Notes under the pieces: model-generated | The model's input: the letters and a program-made list of their open reading frames with translations, nothing else | The model's database searches: none | What the model was told of the DNA's origin: nothing | Made by a program: the position numbers and the translations under genes | Shown here: positions 17,511 to 24,892 of the stretch, piece after piece | Layout of the letters: each line of letters starts with the position of its first letter | Numbering within the stretch: position 1 is the stretch's first letter | From: Pseudomonas sp. P8_229 | Lineage (GTDB): Bacteria; Pseudomonadota; Gammaproteobacteria; Pseudomonadales; Pseudomonadaceae | DNA length: 64,000 nt | Assembly: GCF_034008635.1 (NCBI RefSeq) | Contig: NZ_CP125378.1 | Location: 400,501-464,500 of the forward strand | Direction of reading: 5' to 3'

Positions 17511-18053
17511 ATGGCGATCACACCGCTGGATTTGCAGCAGGATGACAAGCAACTCAAGGGACATCTGCAGGACGGCCAGCTCGATGGCGCGTTGCAGATC
17601 AAGGATGACGGGCGTCAGCAGGCCGATCTGAATTACCACCAGGGTGAGTTGCAGGGCATGTCGCTGCTCTATCACCCCAACGGCAAGGTCTCGGCGCAGA
17701 TGCCGTTCGTGCACGACAAGCTGCAAGGGGTGGCGAGTTTCTATTCAGCCGAGGGCGGGTTGCAGCGCAAGGCCACGTATCGGCGCGGGTTGTTGCATGG
17801 CGAGGCGTTCAATTACTTTGCCGATGGACAGGTGGCCGAGGCTGAGTTTTATCGCGATGGCGTGCGTGAGGGGCGTTATCAGCGCTTCCATCCCAACGGC
17901 AAACCGGCAGCAGAAGCGCGGTATCTGAACGGCCAGTTGATGGAGCCTGAGCAAGGGTTTGCCGAGGATGGGCGGCCGCTGGGGGAGGATGGCAAGCCGA
18001 TTTCCCGGGTGCGCTGGTGGTATCAGCGGTGGGCGGATCCGCAGCAGGCATGA
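17511..18053 (+). CDS. MORN-repeat (YwqK-like) protein downstream of vgrG
   Basis: The 180-residue protein is built of MORN-type repeats of about 22-24 residues, seen as recurring G-x-L-x-G and Y-x-x-G-x-L-x-G elements (GELQGMSLLYHPNGK, GLLHGEAFNYFADGQ, GVREGRYQRFHPNGK). Such proteins are often annotated as YwqK-family antitoxin-like proteins, but their role at T6SS loci is not settled. It starts 12 bp after the vgrG stop with GGGAGCAGG before the ATG, so it is co-transcribed with vgrG. It could be an adaptor, an immunity protein or part of the spike package. No signal peptide. Confidence 0.75.
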   Translation: MAITPLDLQQDDKQLKGHLQDGQLDGALQIKDDGRQQADLNYHQGELQGMSLLYHPNGKVSAQMPFVHDKLQGVASFYSAEGGLQRKATYRRGLLHGEAFNYFADGQVAEAEFYRDGVREGRYQRFHPNGKPAAEARYLNGQLMEPEQGFAEDGRPLGEDGKPISRVRWWYQRWADPQQA

Positions 18054-18075
18054 AGCTTTCTGCAGGCTGGACCGA

Positions 18076-18147
18076 CGCTATCGCGAGCAGGCTCACTCCT
18101 ACAGGGTCAACATCGTACTTGTAGGAGTGAGCCTGCTCGCGATGAGG
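18076..18147. repeat. REPIN (inverted REP pair)
   Basis: Two inverted arms, CTATCGCGAGCAGGCTCACT (from about 18078) and AGTGAGCCTGCTCGCGAT (to about 18142), flank a short spacer. They lie between the convergent MORN and DUF4280 genes and could end both transcripts as a large hairpin. Confidence 0.9.
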
Positions 18148-18168
18148 CCCGCACATTCAGTACAGTTC

Positions 18169-18564
18169 TCAGGGGATGAGCATCTGCATCTGCCCCGGCA
18201 TCACGATCTTGATCACCCCCGCCCAGTTGCACATCAAGGTGCTGTTGGCATCGATCGCCGGCATGCCGCCCAATAACAGTGTCGGCGCGCCGCCGGGAAT
18301 CCACGGCGTGGCGGTCGCCGGGATGCACGGCATCGGCGTCAGTACGCCCAGCGCCGCAGCCGTCGCTGCCGCCACCATCGGATTGGCCATGCTCATGCAC
18401 ACCCCGAACGGCAGGATATTGACCAGCGGTATGTGATCCATGATGTTCGCCGCCGGCATCCCGCCGGTCAGCGTGCGGTTGACCGGCAACACGTTGAGCA
18501 CCGCCGGGGCGGCGCCGAAACTGCATTGCAGGGTGGCGCTGGCACAGACTTGCGGACAGCCCAT
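18169..18564 (-). CDS. DUF4280 PAAR-like protein
   Basis: The 131-residue protein matches the DUF4280/PAAR-like family: an N-terminal MGCPQVCASATLQCSFG, then VLPVNRTLTGGMPAANIMDH, then FGVCMSMANPMVAAATAAA, MPCIPATATPWIPG and a final cysteine-containing segment. PAAR-like proteins cap the VgrG spike and can recruit effectors. I used the ATG at 18564, preceded by AAGGAG; an upstream in-frame start at 18591 adds nine unlikely residues. It is transcribed towards the MORN gene, so it has its own promoter in the 18565-18754 gap. Confidence 0.85.
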   Translation of the reverse strand: MGCPQVCASATLQCSFGAAPAVLNVLPVNRTLTGGMPAANIMDHIPLVNILPFGVCMSMANPMVAAATAAALGVLTPMPCIPATATPWIPGGAPTLLLGGMPAIDANSTLMCNWAGVIKIVMPGQMQMLIP

Positions 18565-18754
18565 TTCATAGCTCCTTGCTGGACACGGCATACCCGCTAA
18601 ACCTTAGTCTGCCGTGGCCCGTCGCGCACATTCCCAAAGGTGATTATCCGGCAACACGCTAACCTATAAGACCGACCCGCGCTTGTGACCGTCCGAGCGC
18701 CCCATTAGATTAGCCAATGATGTCTGGCCTCCAAAATAAGCAGAAGGGATAAGC

Positions 18755-19822
18755 ATGGCGCTTACTGACCAGTCCACCCGGATCCGCTCTGGCGAAGAAC
18801 TCGATGCCAGCCTGATCGATCCGTACCTCAAGGCGCACATTCCGGGCCTGACCGGCTTGCCTGCGATCAGCCAGTTTCCCGGCGGTGCGTCGAACCTGAC
18901 TTACCTTCTGGAATACCCGCAGCAGGAATTCGTTCTGCGCCGGCCGCCGTTCGGCCACAAGGCCAAGTCCGCCCACGACATGGGCCGCGAATTCCGCATC
19001 CTCAATCAGTTGCGCGACGGTTTCCCGTACTGCCCCAAAGCCTACGTGCACTGCACCGACGAGTCGGTGATCGGTGCCGAGTTCTACGTGATGGAACGCG
19101 TCAAGGGCATCATCCTGCGCTCCGACCTGCCGCCGGAACTGGGCCTCGATGCAGCGAAAACCGGAGCGCTGTGCAAGAGCTTCATCGAGCGTTTCGTCGA
19201 ACTGCATCGAGTCGACTACAACGCCTGTGGCCTCGGCGATCTGGGCAAGCCGGAAGGCTACGTCGCCCGCCAGATCAAGGGCTGGAGCGAACGCTACGAA
19301 AAAGCCCTGACCCCGGATGCGCCGCATTGGGAAAAGGTCAAAGCCTGGCTCAACGACAAGATGCCGGCCGACCACCCGACCTCGAGCATCGTCCACAACG
19401 ACTATCGCTTCGATAACGTGATCCTCGACCCGGACAACCCGATGCAGATCATCGGCGTGCTCGACTGGGAACTGACCACCCTCGGCGACCCGCTGATGGA
19501 CCTGGGCAACACCCTCGCCTACTGGATCGAAGCCGGCGACCCGGCACCGGTGCAACTGATGCGCCGCCAGCCGAGCCACGCCCCGGGCATGCTGACCCGT
19601 CGCGAGTTCGTCGATTACTACGCCGAGCGTTCGGGCATCCAGATCGACAATTTCGACTTCTACTACACCTACGGCCTGTTCCGCCTGGCCGGCATCGTGC
19701 AGCAGATCTACTACCGCTTCTACCACGGCCAGACCCAGGACAAACGCTTCGCGCAGTTCATTCACATGAACAAACTGCTGGAGCACATGAGCCTGCAGGT
19801 CATTGCGAAATCGAGCCTCTGA
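18755..19822 (+). CDS. APH/ACAD10-type phosphotransferase family protein
   Basis: The 355-residue protein has an aminoglycoside-phosphotransferase/choline-kinase-type fold: an N-terminal nucleotide-binding lobe (FPGGASNLTYLL, then FVLRRPP), the catalytic loop I-V-H-N-D-Y-R-F-D-N (around residue 213) and the metal-binding D-W-E-L-T-T-L-G-D-P. This subfamily is related to the N-terminal domain of ACAD10/ACAD11, linked to hydroxyacyl-CoA breakdown rather than antibiotic resistance. The SDR gene 22 bp downstream is very likely in the same operon and fits a lipid or acyl-CoA role. The exact substrate is unknown. Confidence 0.85.
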   Translation: MALTDQSTRIRSGEELDASLIDPYLKAHIPGLTGLPAISQFPGGASNLTYLLEYPQQEFVLRRPPFGHKAKSAHDMGREFRILNQLRDGFPYCPKAYVHCTDESVIGAEFYVMERVKGIILRSDLPPELGLDAAKTGALCKSFIERFVELHRVDYNACGLGDLGKPEGYVARQIKGWSERYEKALTPDAPHWEKVKAWLNDKMPADHPTSSIVHNDYRFDNVILDPDNPMQIIGVLDWELTTLGDPLMDLGNTLAYWIEAGDPAPVQLMRRQPSHAPGMLTRREFVDYYAERSGIQIDNFDFYYTYGLFRLAGIVQQIYYRFYHGQTQDKRFAQFIHMNKLLEHMSLQVIAKSSL

Positions 19823-19844
19823 CGGCCCACACCAAGGAACCCCT

Positions 19845-20612
19845 ATGTCCAAGACTCAGTTGTTCGACCTCGACGGCAAAATCGCTTTCGTCTCCGGCGC
19901 CAGCCGCGGCATCGGCGAAGCCATCGCCAAACTGCTGGCCCAGCAAGGTGCCCACGTGATCGTTTCGAGCCGCAAGCTCGAAGGCTGCCAGCACGTGGCC
20001 GACGCGATCATCGCGGCCGGCGGCAAAGCCACCGCCGTGGCCTGCCACATCGGTGAAATGGAACAGATCAGTCAGGTCTTCGCCGGGATCAAGGAACAGT
20101 TCGGACGTCTGGATATTCTGGTGAACAACGCGGCGACCAACCCGCAGTTCTGTAATGTGCTGGACACCGACCTCGGCGCGTTCCAGAAGACTGTCGATGT
20201 GAACATTCGTGGCTACTTCTTCATGTCGGTGGAAGCCGGCAAGCTGATGCGCGAAAACGGCGGCGGCAGCATCATCAACGTCGCGTCGATCAACGGTATT
20301 TCACCGGGCGTGTTCCAGGGCATCTACTCGGTGACCAAGGCAGCGGTGATCAACATGACCAAAGTGTTCGCCAAGGAGTGTGCGCAGTTCGGCATCCGCT
20401 GCAACGCCCTGTTGCCGGGCCTGACCGACACCAAGTTCGCTTCGGCACTGGTGAAAAATGACGCGATTCTCAAGCAGGCGCTGACGCAGATCCCGCTCAA
20501 GCGCGTGGCCGACCCGAGTGAAATGGCTGGCGCGGTGTTGTACCTGGCGAGCGACGCGTCGAGCTACACCACCGGGGTTTCACTGAATGTCGACGGTGGG
20601 TTCCTGTCCTGA
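19845..20612 (+). CDS. Short-chain dehydrogenase/reductase (SDR)
   Basis: This is a 255-residue classical SDR with the NAD(P)-binding motif G-A-S-R-G-I-G-E (around residue 15), the N-N-A-A element, the catalytic Ser and Y-S-V-T-K (YxxxK), and a C-terminal GVSLNVDGGFLS. The ATG at 19845 is preceded by AAGGAA; an in-frame start at 19803 lies inside the upstream gene. Coupled with the phosphotransferase gene, it probably oxidises or reduces a hydroxyacyl intermediate (inference). Confidence 0.92.
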   Translation: MSKTQLFDLDGKIAFVSGASRGIGEAIAKLLAQQGAHVIVSSRKLEGCQHVADAIIAAGGKATAVACHIGEMEQISQVFAGIKEQFGRLDILVNNAATNPQFCNVLDTDLGAFQKTVDVNIRGYFFMSVEAGKLMRENGGGSIINVASINGISPGVFQGIYSVTKAAVINMTKVFAKECAQFGIRCNALLPGLTDTKFASALVKNDAILKQALTQIPLKRVADPSEMAGAVLYLASDASSYTTGVSLNVDGGFLS

Positions 20613-20634
20613 TTCAGCTGACAATCAATAACCC

Positions 20635-20850
20635 TGTGGGAGCGCGAAGGCGTCGATTCAGTCAACATTGATGCGGGATGTGCCGGCCCCTTCGTGAGCA
20701 AGCCCACTCCCACCCTTGATTTCGACCAGCCCCGAATCCTCCATCCACCACCAATCTACTGTGGGAGCGGGCTTGCTCGCGAATGCGGTGTGTCAGCCGA
20801 CCGGTTTATTGACTGACACACCGCTTTCGCGAGCAAGCCCGCTCCCACAT
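20635..20850. repeat. REP cluster: degenerate REP pair plus full REPIN
   Basis: A degenerate inverted pair (about 20635-20717, arms TGTGGGAGCGCGAAGG and CCTTCGTGAGCAAGCCCACT) is followed by a well-preserved REPIN at 20760-20850 with arms GTGGGAGCGGGCTTGCTCGC and GCGAGCAAGCCCGCTCCCAC. The gap 20613-20860 holds nothing else recognisable. Confidence 0.9.
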
Positions 20851-20860
20851 GGGTTGTATT

Positions 20861-21070
20861 TCAGGCATCGATGATCTTGGGCAACTGCCACCCAAAGTCT
20901 ACCGACAACAACCGCAACGTCAGGCACTCGGGCCACGATGAACGCAATCACCATCACCCCGAGCAGATCGAGCTGAACGCGCATCGCCACAATCGCGCCT
21001 TCAACGGCCAAGACCGCGGTGCCGACCAGACCGGCCACCAGCACAATCCGCTCGACCCGAGCCCTCAACG
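20861..21070 (-). pseudogene. Remnant of a TRIC-type cation channel gene (internal deletion)
   Basis: On the minus strand one frame reads VAGLVGTAVLAVEGAIVAM followed by LDLLGVMVIAFI, matching the N-terminal part of UPF0126/TRIC channel proteins (usually about 205 residues). Shifting one frame, the 3' end reads LTLRLLSVDFGWQLPKIIDA and a stop at 20861, matching the family C-terminus. The roughly 130 residues between are missing and the two parts are out of frame, so the gene is an internal-deletion pseudogene. Its normal start is also not visible, because the preceding lipoprotein gene ends at 21087. Confidence 0.65.
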
Positions 21071-21086
21071 CAAACGCCGCCCCACG

Positions 21087-21308
21087 CTACTGCGTGACAC
21101 AGCGAGTGGTGGTGATATGCCGGGTGACCTGCTCGTCAACGTACATATCGCCAGACACCTGGGTATTTTCCAGGGTCTGACAGGTACGCACCGGCGGTGG
21201 TGGAGGCGCAGCAGGAGGCGGTGGCGGAGGACTGGCGCAGCCATTGAGCAGCGCGACGGAGAAAGCCAGCGACAACGGCAGATACACGCGTTTCCCAGAA
21301 GTATTCAT
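21087..21308 (-). CDS. Small proline-rich lipoprotein, function unknown
   Basis: The 73-residue protein has a signal peptide with lipobox L-L-N-G-C (cysteine about residue 22), then A-S and a striking proline stretch interrupted by two alanines. The remaining 35 residues contain two further cysteines (RTCQ, TTRCVTQ) that could form a disulfide in the periplasm. I took the ATG at 21308 because it gives a normal signal peptide; the ribosome binding site is weak. Similar short proline-rich lipoproteins are common in Pseudomonas, without known role. Confidence 0.6.
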   Translation of the reverse strand: MNTSGKRVYLPLSLAFSVALLNGCASPPPPPPAAPPPPPVRTCQTLENTQVSGDMYVDEQVTRHITTTRCVTQ

Positions 21309-21559
21309 AGGATGACCCGCGATAAATGGAAGAACCACTTCCGCAATCACGCACAACTGCAGCGGATGACAGAAGACCTGACCACTCATTCTTTATAGCC
21401 GACCACCCTGTAAGCGCCAGTGAAATGGAGGGGGATGGGGAAATGGGCTGTCGATTTTGCGGGGAAGGATCGGGTGGAATGAATTCAGGGGGAATGGGGT
21501 GATCGTGAGGCCGCTTTCGCGAGCAGGCTCGCTCCCACAGTTTTGATTTGTGTATACCC
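21309..21559. other. Intergenic stretch with a single REP
   Basis: No gene is supported here. A single REP arm (CGCGAGCAGGCTCGCTCCCA) lies at 21511-21540. The rest is purine-rich on the plus strand, with the presumed promoter of the lipoprotein gene close to 21310-21400. Confidence 0.5.
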
Positions 21560-21895
21560 ATGCGGCAAAGCCGCCCCACTCAAATGGCCGAGTGTCAGCT
21601 CGCCGAAAGCTCTTGATCTTGCCGTGCCGGCGACGTCGGAAGGCTGAGCGGAGGGATTGATCCGGGGGTGGGAGCGCAGCGACCGTTTGGCGAAGCCAAA
21701 CACAGCGAGAGGAGGTGCAGCGAAGCAAACCGTAGGCGCTGCGCCCGGATCGATCCCGGAGCGAAGGGACCCCGAGCCCCAGCGAGCGGGCCGTACGTAG
21801 GAGCAAGCCTTTTTGGTTACTTTTCGGCGTCTGGAAAAAGTGACTCGCCGTCAGGGCGAAACCCTAAGCAGCCGTTACCGCAGCAACGGATCCAC
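21560..21895. repeat. Putative dispersed non-coding repeat, about 340 bp
   Basis: This block (GGCCGAGTGTCAGCTCGCCG, the GGGAGCGCAGCGACCGTTTG segment, and the TTTTTGGTTACTTTTCGGCG end) has no credible reading frame and resembles intergenic blocks found repeatedly in fluorescent pseudomonads, which are often mis-called as small proteins. That similarity is from memory; only one copy is present in this window, so the repeat claim rests on established knowledge. Confidence 0.45.
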
Positions 21896-21918
21896 CCAAA
21901 AACCCAAAAACCCAAAAC

Positions 21919-22176
21919 CTAAACCAAATCCGGATCCCGAGAAGACCGCAAAGAATTACTCTCCAACTCATACCGCAACTCATCCACCAACGCTGCCACC
22001 GCCTCCGGCGTACGCAACGCATCAAGCTTCAACCCACTGATCACCAGATCCACCTGCCCCGACCCCGGGTGATACAACTTCACCGTCAGCGAATGATCAC
22101 CATCCACCAGACACTCACACGCCAGCGGCGAAAAACTCTGCTCCAGGCGTACGCGCAACTGCGCAAGATTCATCAT
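21919..22176 (-). CDS. DUF1652 family protein
   Basis: The 85-residue protein begins MMNLAQLRVRLEQSFSPLAC and contains CLVDGDHSLTVKLYHP, matching the small DUF1652 family of Pseudomonas, of unknown function. AAAGGAACAG lies before the ATG pair at 22176/22173. An upstream in-frame start at 22296 would add a non-conserved leader. No signal peptide or membrane segment; soluble, probably cytoplasmic. Confidence 0.75.
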   Translation of the reverse strand: MMNLAQLRVRLEQSFSPLACECLVDGDHSLTVKLYHPGSGQVDLVISGLKLDALRTPEAVAALVDELRYELESNSLRSSRDPDLV

Positions 22177-22311
22177 GGAGGCTGTTCCTTTAGCGGCTTC
22201 GAAGGGAGCACGATCCCAAGCCAACAGGCTCGTATCGCACTCCACCAGACTAAGAACCGGCCCCGCGCACCAACACCTCCATTTGCACCGGTTCAACTAG
22301 TGCATTTGCAC

Positions 22312-23808
22312 CTACCGCTGCCCCTTGCCACCCCGTTCACCCGAAAACAAACCCCGCTCCCGCGCCCAGACAATCGCCTCGCTACGGCTGTGCACATCGA
22401 GCTTGGAATACACCGTCGCCACATGATTGCGCACGGTGTTCGGCGCCAGCTTCAGCCTCGCCGCAATTTCCTTGTCAGCCAGCCCCTCACAGATCAACCC
22501 CAGTACATCACGCTCGCGCGCCGTCAGGTCGGTGAACGACACGCTGGGCAGTTGTGGCGAGTTGACCTTCTTCACATTGGCCAGTTTCTCAATCAGCGTA
22601 CGGCTGAACCACGAAGCGTCTTTCATCACCTCTTCAATCGCCGCCACCAGCTCAAGCTCGGTGCGCTTGCGCTCGGTGATGTCCATCAGCACCAGCAGAT
22701 AACACGGCGTGTCCTGAATATTCACGGTGTCGGCGGACACCGCGCACTCCAGCAGGTCCGCGTCCTTCTTGCGCACCTGCACATCGACCCGGTCCACCCG
22801 ACCGTTTTTCGCCAGCGCGGTCAGCAACCGGGCGCGAGCACCGTCGTCATCGATGAAATTCAGCTGCGTCACGGTTTTACCGACGACGTCTTCGCTGTCG
22901 TAAGTCAGCGTGTCGAGGAACGCCTGGTTGACATCGATCACCTGCTGCTCGTCGGCGCTGCAGATCAGAATCGGCACCGGGGTCAGGCGGAACGCCTTGG
23001 CAAAGCGTTCTTCACTCTGGCGCAGCGCCACTTCGGCCTTGTGCCGCAGTTCCATGTCGACGAAGGAAAACAGCATGCAGTCCTCGTCATTGAGTTGCAG
23101 CGGTTGCCCGGCAACGATCACCTGCTTGCTGCCGCCATCGGGCAGACGCAGTTCGGCCTGCATCTGCGGGATGGTCGCGACGTCGCGCAGACGCTGAATC
23201 GCCAGATCCTTTTTCTCGGCCTGCTCAAAGATGTCGATTTCATAAGCCGAAGTGCCGATCACCTGATCGCGGGTGTAGCCAGTCATCTCCAGAAAACCGG
23301 GATTGACCTTGATGTAGCGCAAATCGCTGAGGCGGCAGATCACCGCCGGCGCCGGGTTGGCATTGAAGGTTTTCTCGAAGCGCTGCTCGGCGTTGGCCCA
23401 GTCGGTGACGTCGCTCATGATCAGCACCAGCGACTCCGGCTGCCCCTCGCGGTCAGTCAGCACCATGCTGCGAACGCTGTGCACCCAGACGCGTTCCGGG
23501 TCATTCACCGCGCACATTTCGATCAGTACGTCGCTGAACACTTCACAGCGGGCGACGCGGCTGATCGGGTAGTTATCCGGCGGCAGCAGGTGGTTGTTGC
23601 GATAACGCAGCGTGAAGCGCTTGGCGTACTCATCGGCGTTAGTGCCAAGCTCACCGATCCGACTGACGCCGTGCATGGCCAACGCCGCCTCATTGGCCCA
23701 GAGGATGCTCTGATCGAGCTCCAGCAGAATCACCCCGTCGGACAGCCCGGCGATGATCTGCTGCAACTGCCGACGATTGGTTTCGCGGGTCAGGACTTCC
23801 TGGCTCAT
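22312..23808 (-). CDS. PAS-domain LuxR-family transcriptional regulator
   Basis: The 498-residue protein from the ATG at 23808 (preceded by GGAG) contains three PAS-type sensory domains (around residues 15-130, 140-255 and 260-390, seen as ILLELDQSILWANEAALAM, then RYIKVNPGFLEMTGY, then VIDVNQAFLDTLTY) and a C-terminal LuxR/GerE helix-turn-helix (LTARERDVLGLICEGLADKE, then LAPNTVRNHVATVYSKL). It has no kinase or receiver domain, so it is a one-component PAS regulator of soluble type. Its neighbours give no clue to the signal; it is flanked by a DUF1652 gene and a REPIN. Confidence 0.88.
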   Translation of the reverse strand: MSQEVLTRETNRRQLQQIIAGLSDGVILLELDQSILWANEAALAMHGVSRIGELGTNADEYAKRFTLRYRNNHLLPPDNYPISRVARCEVFSDVLIEMCAVNDPERVWVHSVRSMVLTDREGQPESLVLIMSDVTDWANAEQRFEKTFNANPAPAVICRLSDLRYIKVNPGFLEMTGYTRDQVIGTSAYEIDIFEQAEKKDLAIQRLRDVATIPQMQAELRLPDGGSKQVIVAGQPLQLNDEDCMLFSFVDMELRHKAEVALRQSEERFAKAFRLTPVPILICSADEQQVIDVNQAFLDTLTYDSEDVVGKTVTQLNFIDDDGARARLLTALAKNGRVDRVDVQVRKKDADLLECAVSADTVNIQDTPCYLLVLMDITERKRTELELVAAIEEVMKDASWFSRTLIEKLANVKKVNSPQLPSVSFTDLTARERDVLGLICEGLADKEIAARLKLAPNTVRNHVATVYSKLDVHSRSEAIVWARERGLFSGERGGKGQR

Positions 23809-23896
23809 TGGATCTCCACAGGGAATGCACGTGTGAAGATTACGACCGCAGCCGTGCGTGATCGTGCCGACCACTTCAACAACACCACAAATCCGT

Positions 23897-23987
23897 TGTA
23901 GGAGTGAGCCTGCTCGCGATAGCGGTGTGTCAGGCAACCCATATGTCAAATGACACACCGCATTCGCGAGCAAGCCCGCTCCCACAG
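23897..23987. repeat. Mixed-type REPIN
   Basis: The left arm is of the GTAGGAGTGAGCCTGCTCGC type while the right arm is of the GCGAGCAAGCCCGCTCCCAC type, so the hairpin joins two REP subfamilies. It lies between the PAS-LuxR gene (upstream side) and the LysR 3' end. Confidence 0.85.
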
Positions 23988-23992
23988 GGGGA

Positions 23993-24886
23993 TTAGCGTT
24001 GGCCTGAGGTTTCGACAAGTTCACGCAACGTATCGAGAAACAGCTTGAGCACCGGCGAAGCATCATCGGCGCGGTAAGTCGCGTACAGCGGCACTTCCGG
24101 CAGCGCCGGGGTCAGCTTGCGAAACACCAGCCCCGCCGGCGCCAACTGCTCGATCGAAGCCGGCAACAGCGCCACACCGAACCCGGCCCGTACCAGGCTG
24201 AGCAAGGTCTGCACCTCGATCACCTGTTGGCGAATCTGCGGGGTGAACCCGGCCTGAATGCAGCACTGATAGAGAAAATTGGCGAACCGCGACTGCTTCA
24301 GTTCCAGCGCGACAAACGGCTCGCGCGCCAGATCCGCCGGCGCCAGCAGCTCGCGGCCAGCCAATGGATGATCCGCCGGCATCACCACGTGAATCGGCTC
24401 ATAGATCAGCAGTTCATTGCGCAACAGCGGTTCGTCATAACCGACGCGAAACACGCAGGCGTCGATACGCTTTTCCTTCAGCGCCTTGACCTGCGCCGCC
24501 GGGGTCATTTCGTGCAGCCGCCAGCTCACCTGCGGATAGCGCTCGCGAAACAGGTGCAAGGCCTTGGGCAGCACACCGACCATGACCGAGCTGATCATGC
24601 CGATTTCCAGCTCGCCGAGCTGCCCGCGCCCGGTCTGACGGGTCAGGTCCAGCGCCCGTTCGAGCTGCTCGAACACCAGCGGCGCCTGCTCCTTGAGCAT
24701 CTGCCCCGCCGCTGTCAACTCGACCCGATGATGACTGCGCTCGAACAGCGGCGTGCCGAGTTCCTCTTCCAGCAGACGAATCTGCTGGCTCAGCGGCGGC
24801 TGGCAGATGTGCAGGCGCTCGGCGGCCCGGCCGAAATGCAGCTCGTCGGCCAAGGCCATGAAATAGCGCAGCAGGCGCAGGTCCAT
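23993..24886 (-). CDS. LysR-family regulator in the molybdenum hydroxylase operon
   Basis: The 297-residue LysR protein has an N-terminal winged HTH (MDLRLLRYFMALADELHFGR, AERLHICQPPLSQQIRLLEEE) and a C-terminal periplasmic-binding-like effector domain. It resembles the BenM/CatR branch (LHFGRAAERL, QPPLSQQI). Its start is six bases after the stop of the Mo subunit on the same strand, so it is probably the last gene of that operon. The inducer is unknown. Confidence 0.93.
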   Translation of the reverse strand: MDLRLLRYFMALADELHFGRAAERLHICQPPLSQQIRLLEEELGTPLFERSHHRVELTAAGQMLKEQAPLVFEQLERALDLTRQTGRGQLGELEIGMISSVMVGVLPKALHLFRERYPQVSWRLHEMTPAAQVKALKEKRIDACVFRVGYDEPLLRNELLIYEPIHVVMPADHPLAGRELLAPADLAREPFVALELKQSRFANFLYQCCIQAGFTPQIRQQVIEVQTLLSLVRAGFGVALLPASIEQLAPAGLVFRKLTPALPEVPLYATYRADDASPVLKLFLDTLRELVETSGQR

Positions 24887-24892
24887 GGCGGC

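Noticed and set aside
16128..17726. Long minus-strand open frame opposite vgrG (532 codons)
   Set aside because: Low-complexity shadow of the repetitive VgrG C-terminus, without a ribosome binding site.
21393..21922. Several small open frames in the repeat block at 21.4-21.9 kb
   Set aside because: They read through a non-coding repeat and have the basic, low-complexity make-up of spurious proteins often seen in such blocks.
22069..23901. Long plus-strand open frame opposite the PAS-LuxR gene (610 codons)
   Set aside because: Shadow of a clear PAS/LuxR protein; composition rich in H, Q and R typical of antisense frames here.
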